IMG/VR virus record: IMGVR_UViG_3300046511_000298
Location: 1 to 32,502 of that record
Source of the DNA: a virus
Reading direction: 5' to 3' (one strand)
Length of the DNA stretch: 32,502 nt
Under the pieces are notes generated by a model. It did not search any database and was not told the origin of the DNA. It worked only from the letters and a program-made list of their open reading frames with translations. Positions 24,733-30,369 of the stretch are shown piece by piece; the stretch's first letter is position 1; each line of letters opens with the position of its first letter. A program made the translations under genes and the position numbers.

Positions 24733-25698
24733 ATGCCCAGAGCACATTACATAGCGCAGCAAGCCGCTAAGTACGGGCTGGACCCCAAGGCCGTCCTGGC
24801 CATCGCCCAGCACGAAGGGCTGTCAGGCGGCATCGGGGATGGTGGACACGCGTTCGGCCCATTCCAGTTGAACAACGCAGGCGGCGTGCTGTCCAACCAG
24901 CCCGCAGGCCACCAGAACAACCAGTGGGCCTGGAGCAACCAGGGAATCAACTGGGCGCTCAAGCGCATGGCCACGGTGGCGGGCGGCCTCACCGGCAGGC
25001 AGGCCGTGAACGCCATCGCCTCCAGATTCGAACGCCCTGCCGACGTGCAGGGGGAGATCAACGACGCATGGGCGCACTACGGCAAGGTGTCGGGCGCAGG
25101 CGGAGCCATCCAGATGGGCACTCCGGCAGTCACACCGGGGACGATCCAGCACGGCTCGATGCAGTTCGACCAGGCGCAGTACAAGACGCAGCTTGCGATG
25201 ACGATGATGCAGGACGCGACGGCGCGGGCCACGGGCCAGCAGCCGCCGGACCTGCTCAGTCAGATGCAGGCGATCCGGGCGGCAGCCACCACAAAGGTGA
25301 GCAACGCCGCGGGCGCTGGCGGTGTCCCTGTCGCAGGCGGCGGGGGCGTTGGTAGCCGCGCGGCCCACATCGCAAGCAAGCAGATCGGCACGCCCTACGT
25401 TTGGGGCGGGGAGTCCAAGGCGGGCTTCGACTGCTCCGGTCTGGTCCAGTTCGCGTACAGCAAGCTGGGCATCAGCCTCCCCCGCACAGCGGCGGAGCAG
25501 GGCAAGGCCGGTCGCGGCGTGTCCTACAAGAACCTGAAGCCGGGTGACATCCTGGTGGAGAACAACGGCGACCACGTCGTCATGTACGCAGGGAACGGGC
25601 AAGTCGTTCAGGCGCCGCACACCGGCACCAACGTCCAGTACAGTCCGCTGTCCTACTTCCCGTCCTCGCAATACTACGCCCGGCGCATCGTCGGCTAA
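24733..25698 (+). CDS. Virion cell-wall hydrolase: lysozyme-like domain plus NlpC/P60 peptidase
   Basis: The 321-residue product combines two wall-cutting domains. Residues about 1-120 look lysozyme/transglycosylase-like: YIAQQAAKYGLDPKAVLAIAQHEGLSG with E28 as the likely acid, then GDGGHAFGPFQLN and an NAIASRFERP helix. Residues about 205-321 are an NlpC/P60 cysteine peptidase: SRAAHIASKQIGTPYVWGG, FDCSGLVQF with C234, GDHVVMYAG with H281, and a third polar residue H296 in APHTG. Together they would cut the glycan and peptide parts of the host wall during DNA entry. Position right after the ejection proteins, and apart from the lysis genes, supports a virion role. There is no signal peptide. 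Confidence 0.88.
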   Translation: MPRAHYIAQQAAKYGLDPKAVLAIAQHEGLSGGIGDGGHAFGPFQLNNAGGVLSNQPAGHQNNQWAWSNQGINWALKRMATVAGGLTGRQAVNAIASRFERPADVQGEINDAWAHYGKVSGAGGAIQMGTPAVTPGTIQHGSMQFDQAQYKTQLAMTMMQDATARATGQQPPDLLSQMQAIRAAATTKVSNAAGAGGVPVAGGGGVGSRAAHIASKQIGTPYVWGGESKAGFDCSGLVQFAYSKLGISLPRTAAEQGKAGRGVSYKNLKPGDILVENNGDHVVMYAGNGQVVQAPHTGTNVQYSPLSYFPSSQYYARRIVG

Positions 25699-25708
25699 AG
25701 GAGATACC

Positions 25709-26287
25709 ATGGCAGGAGCATACGGAAGCGGCACCGCTGGCGGAGGCACGCTTCAGGGCGCACCGCCCCAGGCCCCCGGAATGGCGGGCGCCAACGCCGC
25801 AGCGCAGAACCCTTGGACCGGCCTCGCCGGAGTCCTCAGCTTCCTCGCTGGCGGCAACCAGGTGGGCGGGTACACCAACTCGCTGAACGACAACGTCTAC
25901 CAGCAGTTGCTGGCGGGCCATGAGGGCCAGACCGTCGGCGGGCACCACTACGGAGTGCAGGGTTCGCACGGCGCCCTCTCGGGCCTCAGCCCCTGGGCTG
26001 CCCACTGGATCGCGCAGAACCTGTTGCAGAAGAACGTGTACAAGGGCACGGACACCACCAATCTGACCGGCGATGCCCTGTTCAAGGCCACGCTCCAGAA
26101 CGCCCTGGGCGCCTCGCAGGCCCCGAGCTACGCGCTGCACACCGGCATCGACCAGGCGTACCTGGACTCGCTGTTCGGCGATCATGGCCAGAACATGATG
26201 ATCGACGGCCACAACTTCTACAACAAGGGCTACAACGAGACCGGTGGCCACGCCCCCAAGGGTGGCAAGAAGGGCAAGGGCAAGTAG
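25709..26287 (+). CDS. Hypothetical Gly/Ala/His-rich protein
   Basis: The 192-residue product starts at an ATG with AAAGGAG upstream; the longer open frame would overlap the hydrolase gene. It begins with a Gly/Ala/Pro-rich segment (AGAYGSGTAGGGTLQGAPPQAPGMAGANAAAQ), then a helical part (NPWTGLAGVLSFLAGG, LNDNVYQQLLAGHEGQ, SPWAAHWIAQNLLQKNVYKG). It ends with a lysine-rich tail (APKGGKKGKGK). It lies between the wall hydrolase and the membrane-protein genes. It may be a fourth internal virion protein or a lysis accessory, but nothing recognisable decides this. Confidence 0.7.
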   Translation: MAGAYGSGTAGGGTLQGAPPQAPGMAGANAAAQNPWTGLAGVLSFLAGGNQVGGYTNSLNDNVYQQLLAGHEGQTVGGHHYGVQGSHGALSGLSPWAAHWIAQNLLQKNVYKGTDTTNLTGDALFKATLQNALGASQAPSYALHTGIDQAYLDSLFGDHGQNMMIDGHNFYNKGYNETGGHAPKGGKKGKGK

Positions 26288-26290
26288 CCC

Positions 26291-26626
26291 ATGGCCGATC
26301 AGCCGATCACCGTATCCCGCGACGCTCTGCGAGCAGACCTCGCCGAGATGGAGCTACGGTTACGGACATACTTCGACGTTCAGCTTGTCCAGAAGGCATC
26401 GGCGGCCGATGTTGTACTGCTCCAATCCCAAGCCTCGGCATTCGCCCGGGGCGAGTTCACCGAGGCGCAGCTACGCAGCATCGACGCCCGCGTGGAGGAG
26501 ACCTCCGCAGAGCAGGGGTCCCGAGCGTGGAGCAAGCGTGAGCAGATGTTCGCGGTGATGTCCAGTATCGCCACGGCCGGGGCATTGGCCTTGTCCACGA
26601 TACTGGCCTACCACGGAGTTCGATGA
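26291..26626 (+). CDS. Small protein with coiled coil and C-terminal membrane segment, holin-like
   Basis: The 111-residue product has an N-terminal helical part rich in charged residues (DALRADLAEMELRLRTYFDVQLVQ). A second helix follows (EFTEAQLRSIDARVEETSAEQ), and a single hydrophobic segment lies near the C-terminus (MFAVMSSIATAGALALSTILAYHGVR). Coiled coil plus C-terminal membrane segment is the layout of haemolysin-XhlA-like and other holin-associated proteins. It starts a four-gene set of membrane proteins and the endolysin, and its stop overlaps the next start (ATGATGA). Which of the three membrane proteins here is the true holin cannot be told from sequence. Confidence 0.7.
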   Translation: MADQPITVSRDALRADLAEMELRLRTYFDVQLVQKASAADVVLLQSQASAFARGEFTEAQLRSIDARVEETSAEQGSRAWSKREQMFAVMSSIATAGALALSTILAYHGVR

Positions 26627-26964
26627 TGAGTGACCAGTTCCACTTCCTTGGCATGACCAAGGCCACATACACACGGGCGTTGCTGGCTCTCCTGACCCTC
26701 ATCGTGGCGGCCCACCTGTTCATCACCTACGAACAGGACAAGATCATCAAGGAGGACCACCAGACCCACACGGCCCTGTGCGTCCTCAAGCAGGACTACG
26801 AGAAGCGGGTGGCGGACACCCAGAAGTTCCTCTCCCTGTCCCCGAAGGAGCGCACGAAGCGCTACGGCAAAGGCATCGGAGAGATCCCGAACCCGGTCCT
26901 CGCACAGTCACTGAGAAACCTCAAGGCGAACGTAGACTCCCTCTCGGGTCTATCCTGCCAGTAA
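26623..26964 (+). CDS. Single-pass membrane protein of the lysis cluster
   Basis: The 113-residue product has a short N-terminus, one membrane segment (about residues 18-38, TRALLALLTLIVAAHLFITYE) and a charged domain of about 70 residues (QDKIIKEDHQTHTALCVLKQDYEKRVADTQKFL). Two cysteines (in TALCVL and in the C-terminal SGLSCQ) could form a disulfide if the domain is outside. It overlaps the previous gene by 4 bases, so it is translationally coupled. It may be a holin partner, antiholin or spanin-like factor. Spanins are not needed in Gram-positive hosts with a single membrane, so that last role is doubtful. Confidence 0.7.
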   Translation: MMSDQFHFLGMTKATYTRALLALLTLIVAAHLFITYEQDKIIKEDHQTHTALCVLKQDYEKRVADTQKFLSLSPKERTKRYGKGIGEIPNPVLAQSLRNLKANVDSLSGLSCQ

Positions 26965-26977
26965 ACAAGGAGACAGC

Positions 26978-27196
26978 ATGAGTATCGTCAAGCGCATCCG
27001 AGCGTATGTGTCGGCCAGCCCGCTGGCCCACGTCGTCATCGCAGCCTTCATCGGCGCCGCTCTGCCGGTGCTGGTCCCCGCTGTCATGAGCGGTGTCGTC
27101 ACGTTCGCCATCGCCAAGATCGCAGTGTCGGCCGGTGTGGCCGCAGCCCTGCGTGCCGCGGTCCTTCTGGTCCCGGCCAAGGCGCCGGTGGCCTGA
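26978..27196 (+). CDS. Two-segment hydrophobic protein, probable holin
   Basis: The 72-residue product is almost all hydrophobic after a basic N-terminus (MSIVKRIRAYV). It has two likely membrane segments (LAHVVIAAFIGAALPVLVPAVMSG and VVTFAIAKIAVSAGVAAALRAAVLLV) separated by a short turn. Size, topology and position directly ahead of the endolysin, with a 1-base overlap, are those of a small class II-type holin. It has a GGAGACAGC site. It would oligomerise in the membrane and release the amidase at lysis time. Confidence 0.72.
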   Translation: MSIVKRIRAYVSASPLAHVVIAAFIGAALPVLVPAVMSGVVTFAIAKIAVSAGVAAALRAAVLLVPAKAPVA

Positions 27197-27756
27197 TGCA
27201 GCGCATCGGTGCCCCGGCCAAGCGGGATCACTTCCCGGCCTACCACAACAGCGGCCAGCGCGTCGCCTCCCTCATCCGCCACGTCGTGTGGCATGACACG
27301 GAGGGCGGCAGCGCCGCCGGTGTCGCCAGCTACTTCCAGTCGCACGCCTCGGGCGGGTCCGCCCACCTGGTGTCGGACGACAAGGAGACCCAGCGGTGCC
27401 TGTCCGACCTCACGATTCCGTGGGGCGCCCCGGGCTTCAACACCAGCGGCCTCCACTACGAGCAGTGTGCCTACGCGTCCTGGTCGAAGGCCCGCTGGCT
27501 GCTCCACCAGATCATGCTCCACCGGGTGGCCTACAAGACCGCCGTGTGGTGCAAGCGGTACCACATCCCCGTCCGGTTCCTGACCGGCGAGTACATCGCA
27601 CAGTTCAAGGGCGGCACGGTGCCCGCGGGCATCACCACCCACCGGGAGCTTACGATCAGCGGCCAGTACGGCGACGATCACCAGGACCCCGGGGCCAACT
27701 ACCCACGCAGGTACGTCATGGGACTGACCCGCGTCTACAGGAAGGCGATGCGCTAA
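27196..27756 (+). CDS. Endolysin: N-acetylmuramoyl-L-alanine amidase (Amidase_2/PGRP fold)
   Basis: The 186-residue enzyme cleaves the amide bond between MurNAc and the stem peptide. Amidase_2 features are visible: VWHDTEGGSAAGVASYFQS with H33, SAHLVSDD with H57 on a strand, and ITTHRELTISGQYGDDHQDPGANYP with H149 and H162/D164. By comparison with T7 lysozyme-type enzymes, H33, H149 and D164 are the likely zinc ligands. No wall-binding domain follows, so this is a compact single-domain endolysin. It overlaps the holin-like gene by one base and lacks a signal peptide, as expected for holin-dependent export. Confidence 0.9.
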   Translation: MQRIGAPAKRDHFPAYHNSGQRVASLIRHVVWHDTEGGSAAGVASYFQSHASGGSAHLVSDDKETQRCLSDLTIPWGAPGFNTSGLHYEQCAYASWSKARWLLHQIMLHRVAYKTAVWCKRYHIPVRFLTGEYIAQFKGGTVPAGITTHRELTISGQYGDDHQDPGANYPRRYVMGLTRVYRKAMR

Positions 27757-28284
27757 ATGCTCGCACAGTCCGCCGGACATAGCTCCGGCCACACCGCCCA
27801 CGCCACCGGGCAGGCCAACGCGGCCGAGCGCATCGTGCACCCCATCGTGCAGGCGACTCACAACGCGATCAGCCAGCACGCGGCGCAGCACGTCCTCAAC
27901 ATCGTGCAGCAGTCGATGGCGCAGCACCAGGCGGCTCATCCGATGCACCCCGGTCACCCGCAGCACCCGGACAACCACCCGATGCACACCCCGCTGATCC
28001 ACCTGCCGCATCTCGGCCCGGCCCACCCGCACGATCCCATCGCCCAGTTCCTGGCGCACGCGCTGGCACAGTCCAGCCCGATGCCGATGGGTCCCGCGAT
28101 GATGGGTCCGAACGGCCAGTGGGTCCCCGCCCCGATGGGCGGCAACGGCGGCCAGATGGTTGACCCGAACGGGTACAATACGACCAGCCCGAACCCCGGC
28201 GATCCCTATGCCGGGAACAACTCCATCGCCCAGCCCGGCGGCGGCGGCTTCATGGACCTGCTCCGCTCGGCCATGGGTGGCTGA
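27757..28284 (+). CDS. His/Gln/Pro-rich low-complexity protein
   Basis: The 175-residue product starts immediately after the endolysin stop. Its first 105 or so residues contain about 19 histidines, many as HP or QH ([21 protein letters not shown]). The C-terminal 70 residues are Pro/Gly/Met-rich ([21 protein letters not shown]) and end in a short helix ([13 protein letters not shown]). No domain is recognised. The composition suggests metal binding or a disordered adhesive region. It sits between the endolysin and a collagen-like membrane protein, so it may act at the cell surface or in the virion. Neither is shown. Confidence 0.65.
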   Translation: MLAQSAGHSSGHTAHATGQANAAERIVHPIVQATHNAISQHAAQHVLNIVQQSMAQHQAAHPMHPGHPQHPDNHPMHTPLIHLPHLGPAHPHDPIAQFLAHALAQSSPMPMGPAMMGPNGQWVPAPMGGNGGQMVDPNGYNTTSPNPGDPYAGNNSIAQPGGGGFMDLLRSAMGG

Positions 28285-28286
28285 AG

Positions 28287-28598
28287 GTGACCCGCACGAC
28301 GCTCGTCACCCTGTGCGTGGTCGGACTTGCGTCCGCTCTCGCCTTGACTGACGCGGCCGTGCTGTTCCAGCTTCACCGGCAGATCGACCGGCAGACGACG
28401 GTGCTGCACAAGGTCGAGAAGATCAAGGGAACGCCCGGGCCTCGCGGCCTGCGGGGCTTCCGTGGTCCTCGCGGCTGGCACGGTGTTCGTGGACCGCGTG
28501 GCCCGAGAGGGTTCACCGGCCCCGCCGGACACCCCGGTCCCCGAGGACCCCAGGGTCCCCAGGGAAAGTCCGGCAAGAGCCACAAGCACAAGCCATAG
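28287..28598 (+). CDS. Membrane-anchored collagen-like protein
   Basis: The 103-residue product starts at a GTG with GAAGG upstream. Residues 5-28 form a hydrophobic anchor or signal ([23 protein letters not shown]). A short charged helix follows ([19 protein letters not shown]), possibly a trimerisation coil. From residue 48 to 96 glycine occurs at every third position without a break (17 Gly-X-Y triplets, many of them Gly-Pro-Arg). The tail is basic (KSHKHKP). Collagen-like repeats are common in phage fibres, but here they are linked to a membrane segment in a lysis cluster. The protein may trimerise on the cell surface; its function is unknown. Confidence 0.75.
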   Translation: MTRTTLVTLCVVGLASALALTDAAVLFQLHRQIDRQTTVLHKVEKIKGTPGPRGLRGFRGPRGWHGVRGPRGPRGFTGPAGHPGPRGPQGPQGKSGKSHKHKP

Positions 28599-28619
28599 TG
28601 GCGCAAGTAGTGAGATACC
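28594..28619 (+). promoter_or_regulatory. Motif A copy 4
   Basis: This copy reads CATAGTGGCGCAAG then TAGTGAGATACC, one base from consensus. Its first bases overlap the stop codon of the collagen-like gene. It is followed by GGAAGGAGG and the start of a 23-codon gene at 28642. It is the last element before the bidirectional terminator. Confidence 0.6.
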
Positions 28620-28641
28620 CACCCCTACGGAAGGAGGCTTT

Positions 28642-28713
28642 GTGCTGATAACTGTCCTGGTGGTCGTTGGGATCATAGCGGGCGTCGTGTTCATCGCGTC
28701 GCACCTGCACTAG
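28642..28713 (+). CDS. 23-residue hydrophobic peptide
   Basis: The frame begins with GTG seven bases after a strong AAGGAGG site and encodes a 23-residue peptide that is one membrane segment (LITVLVVVGIIAGVVFIASHL). It lies between motif A copy 4 and the terminator, so it may be its own small transcription unit. Tiny one-segment membrane peptides can act as pinholins, antiholins or inhibitors of host enzymes. None of these is shown here. Confidence 0.6.
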   Translation: MLITVLVVVGIIAGVVFIASHLH

Positions 28714-28726
28714 GCCCAACAAAAAA

Positions 28727-28765
28727 GGCCCGGCACCCTCTGGCGATCCCAGGGGGTGTCGGGCC
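28727..28765. terminator. Bidirectional rho-independent terminator
   Basis: A 17-bp stem (GGCCCGGCACCCTCTGG with its partner at 28749-28765, two G-U pairs) closes a 5-base loop (CGATC). It is flanked by A6 on the left and TTCTTT on the right, so it can act in both directions. It sits exactly between the rightward late block and the leftward block that ends at 28777. Confidence 0.92.
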
Positions 28766-28776
28766 TTCTTTCGTTT

Positions 28777-29091
28777 CTACCCGTTGCCGATGCCGGAACC
28801 GGGGTTGCGCTGGTAGGACGGCTGCACCTGCTCCATCGCCTGAACGCGGGCGAGCGCCTCCTCTGGGGAGACCGTGGTGCCAGTCACCTGGGTAGCACCG
28901 GTGTCGTCGAACAACTCGTCCTCGTCCAACGGCGCGTGGTTCCCCCGGAATGCTCCGCCGGGGAACAGGGCGCCGTGCAGGTCGCGGTATACCTCCTCGG
29001 CCATGAGCCGGGACATGGTCACCACCTGGTCATCGTCGCTGACCGTGGAGCCGAACGGCAACTCGATTTCGAAATACTGCTGGACTGCCAC
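28777..29091 (-). CDS. Hypothetical acidic protein, last gene of the leftward block
   Basis: The 104-residue product starts at a GTG with an excellent AAAGGAGGTGA site, the strongest of the region. The sequence is acidic in the middle (PLDEDELFDDTGATQ) and otherwise helical (MSRLMAEEVYRDLHGALFPGG, SPEEALARVQAMEQVQ). I do not recognise it. It has its own upstream region with motif B copy 2 and a gap of about 100 bases from the small genes. It is therefore probably transcribed separately and strongly. Confidence 0.75.
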   Translation of the reverse strand: MAVQQYFEIELPFGSTVSDDDQVVTMSRLMAEEVYRDLHGALFPGGAFRGNHAPLDEDELFDDTGATQVTGTTVSPEEALARVQAMEQVQPSYQRNPGSGIGNG

Positions 29092-29108
29092 AAATCACCT
29101 CCTTTTAC

Positions 29109-29125
29109 CCGCATGGTTGAGCCAA
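29109..29125 (-). repeat. Motif B copy 2 (17-base exact repeat)
   Basis: On the minus strand this reads TTGGCTCAACCATGCGG, identical to the copy at 19-35. Directly ahead of it on that strand is a T-run (positions 29126-29130), and CCCCCTT lies 24 bases upstream. It ends a few bases before the AAAGGAGGTGA site of the leftward gene starting at 29091. That position fits a promoter or an operator for this gene. Confidence 0.55.
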
Positions 29126-29200
29126 AAAAATCGTCGTTTTCGGCACCCGAAGGGGGTAGCCTGTCCGAAATCAGAGGCCCTTAGAATCGCTTACAGAGCT

Positions 29201-29293
29201 TCACAGCCCGGTGGCTGCACCCGCCCAGAAGATGAGCAGGATGAGCAGCATGGAGAGGAAGGCGTACCCTGCGGCCAGCAGGGCAGCCTTCAT
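29201..29293 (-). CDS. 30-residue membrane peptide
   Basis: The ATG at 29293 opens a 30-codon frame whose product is one hydrophobic helix (AALLAAGYAFLSMLLILLIFW) with a short AGAATGL tail. It begins nine bases after the stop of the preceding small leftward gene, and the ribosome site is weak (AGAGCCGTGG). It fits the string of overlapping micro-genes in this block. The space between it and the next leftward gene (29092-29200) holds motif B and a short TTCGG-loop hairpin. Confidence 0.5.
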   Translation of the reverse strand: MKAALLAAGYAFLSMLLILLIFWAGAATGL

Positions 29294-29301
29294 CCACGGC
29301 T

Positions 29302-29412
29302 CTAGCACCAGGTCCAGGTCACGACCAGGTAGCGGCCGAAGCCACGGAACCCGATGGTGTGCCTGGTGTACTCCCCGACGGGGTCGGTGTAGTGGACCAG
29401 TCGGAGGCTCAC
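29302..29412 (-). CDS. 36-residue hypothetical peptide
   Basis: The GTG at 29412 overlaps the stop of the preceding gene (GTGA). The frame encodes a 36-residue basic, aromatic peptide (VSLRLVHYTDPVGEYTRHT, then FRGFGRYLVVTWTWC). It is probably a real coupled micro-gene, because its overlap continues the pattern of neighbouring genes and there is no other frame in these bases. Its function is unknown. The similar ending of the upstream product (KWTWNW) and this one (VTWTWC) may mean the two are related. Confidence 0.5.
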   Translation of the reverse strand: MSLRLVHYTDPVGEYTRHTIGFRGFGRYLVVTWTWC

Positions 29413-29603
29413 CAGTTCCACGTCCACTTCATGCGGCCGGGGATGGACGCGTCGAAGTCGTACTTGATGGTGTCGCCGGGGTTGGACAGCAGGATGGCGT
29501 CGCCCGGGGCCGGGAACTCGTAGCGCCGGAACTCACCGTGCGGGCCGGTCACCCGCCACACAGCACGGCCGGGATGCCACACGCGCTTCAGTGGCCACCT
29601 CAT
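29409..29603 (-). CDS. 64-residue hypothetical protein
   Basis: The ATG at 29603 overlaps the stop of the 25-residue membrane peptide gene (ATGA), so I prefer it to the in-frame start 63 bases upstream. The product is basic and aromatic at the N-terminus (MRWPLKRVWHPGRAVWRVTGP). It then has beta-prone sequence (EFRRYEFPAPGDAILLSNPGDTIKYDF) and a WTWNW end. It looks like a small beta-barrel, but no family is recognised. Confidence 0.6.
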   Translation of the reverse strand: MRWPLKRVWHPGRAVWRVTGPHGEFRRYEFPAPGDAILLSNPGDTIKYDFDASIPGRMKWTWNW

Positions 29604-29677
29604 GACATCACCATCGTCAGGATGGTGCCGATGGCGAAGCAGAGACTGCCCGCCAGGTAGAAACACAGAGCGATCAT
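29600..29677 (-). CDS. 25-residue membrane peptide
   Basis: The ATG at 29677 has a very strong AAAGGAGGGAGC site and overlaps the previous stop by 4 bases. The 25-residue product is nearly all hydrophobic (IALCFYLAGSLCFAIGTIL), with two cysteines. The perfect ribosome site and the overlaps at both ends make it likely to be real despite its size. It is probably a membrane-inserted phage peptide; its role is unknown. Confidence 0.6.
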   Translation of the reverse strand: MIALCFYLAGSLCFAIGTILTMVMS

Positions 29678-29826
29678 GCTCCCTCCTTTGGGGTGCCGTC
29701 GTTGCGGAGCTTGCCCGCCCGGATCATGTCCCGGAGGGCCTTGCGGTTGTGCTTGCCGTCACCCTCCGGGGGCGGCTTGCCATACGCGAGGCGCATGGAG
29801 GTGAACAGGAGACCGAAGCGGTTCAT
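29674..29826 (-). CDS. 50-residue basic hypothetical protein
   Basis: The ATG at 29826 overlaps the stop of the preceding gene by 4 bases. The product is basic (FGLLFTSMRLAYGKPPPEG, HNRKALRDMIRAGKLRNDG) and may form a short helix pair. There is no recognised domain. The end of its coding sequence (AAAGGAGGGAGCATGA) also serves as the ribosome site of the next gene. Confidence 0.6.
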   Translation of the reverse strand: MNRFGLLFTSMRLAYGKPPPEGDGKHNRKALRDMIRAGKLRNDGTPKEGA

Positions 29827-30032
29827 CCTGGGTCCACCTCTCCGGCCATGATCTTGGCGACCACGGCTGCCGCGTCCTCCTGGGCCTGGGCCTTCTCCCG
29901 CTTGATGCGGGCCATGCGGTCGCCGAAGGACTCCTGAGCTTCCGCCGTCTTGCGCTCCTCTACCGAGGGCTTCTTCTTCTTGGCCCGCTCGTAGTGCGAG
30001 GTGCCGGTCTCGGGGTCATCGACCCAGGGCAT
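29823..30032 (-). CDS. 69-residue charged helical protein
   Basis: I chose the ATG at 30032, with GAGGAG about 10 bases upstream; the open frame extends farther but would overlap the preceding gene. The product starts MPWVDDPETGTSHYERAKKKK and then forms a highly charged helix (EERKTAEAQESFGDRMARIKREKAQAQEDAAAVVAKIM). Small charged helical proteins of this sort are frequent in the non-structural part of actinophage genomes, with unknown roles. Confidence 0.65.
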   Translation of the reverse strand: MPWVDDPETGTSHYERAKKKKPSVEERKTAEAQESFGDRMARIKREKAQAQEDAAAVVAKIMAGEVDPG

Positions 30033-30186
30033 CGGCCATCTCCTCCGAGGCTTCGTCGAGCAGTTCGGATGCACGCCGGAGGGCGTACAGGCCGAGCAGG
30101 CCCGAGGCCCTAAGCTCCGTGCCGTGCACCGTGTTGACCACCGTCAACTCCTTCGGCACCAGCACGGTCTGGATCACTGAGATCAT
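30016..30186 (-). CDS. 56-residue hypothetical protein
   Basis: The ATG at 30186 overlaps the stop of the gene upstream, and its own stop overlaps the next start by 17 bases. The product has a beta-prone N-terminus (ISVIQTVLVPKELTVVNTVHG) and a helical C-terminus (LLGLYALRRASELLDEASEEMADAL). No family is recognised. Continuous overlaps on both sides support the reading. Confidence 0.6.
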   Translation of the reverse strand: MISVIQTVLVPKELTVVNTVHGTELRASGLLGLYALRRASELLDEASEEMADALGR

Positions 30187-30368
30187 CTTCGCCTCCGCTT
30201 CTTCCGGGTCGCGGCCGCCGCGAGGGCGGCCAGCGTCTGGGTGTCGAGCGCCTCGCCCAGCGTGCGCTCACGCCGGGGACGCTCTGGCTTGTCGGCCCGC
30301 TTGGGCCTCGGCCCGTACACCGAATCGGTGACGGGCATGGTGTTCGGGTTGTCGGTGTTCAGCTTCAC
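30183..30368 (-). CDS. 61-residue Arg/Lys-rich protein
   Basis: The GTG at 30368 lies one base after the exonuclease stop, with GGGGG as a possible ribosome site; an ATG at residue 11 is an alternative. The product is strongly basic (YGPRPKRADKPERPRRERT and a final RKKRRRR), with a short Ala-rich helix between. A nucleic-acid-binding role is plausible by charge alone. Confidence 0.6.
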   Translation of the reverse strand: MKLNTDNPNTMPVTDSVYGPRPKRADKPERPRRERTLGEALDTQTLAALAAAATRKKRRRR

Positions 30369-30369
30369 G

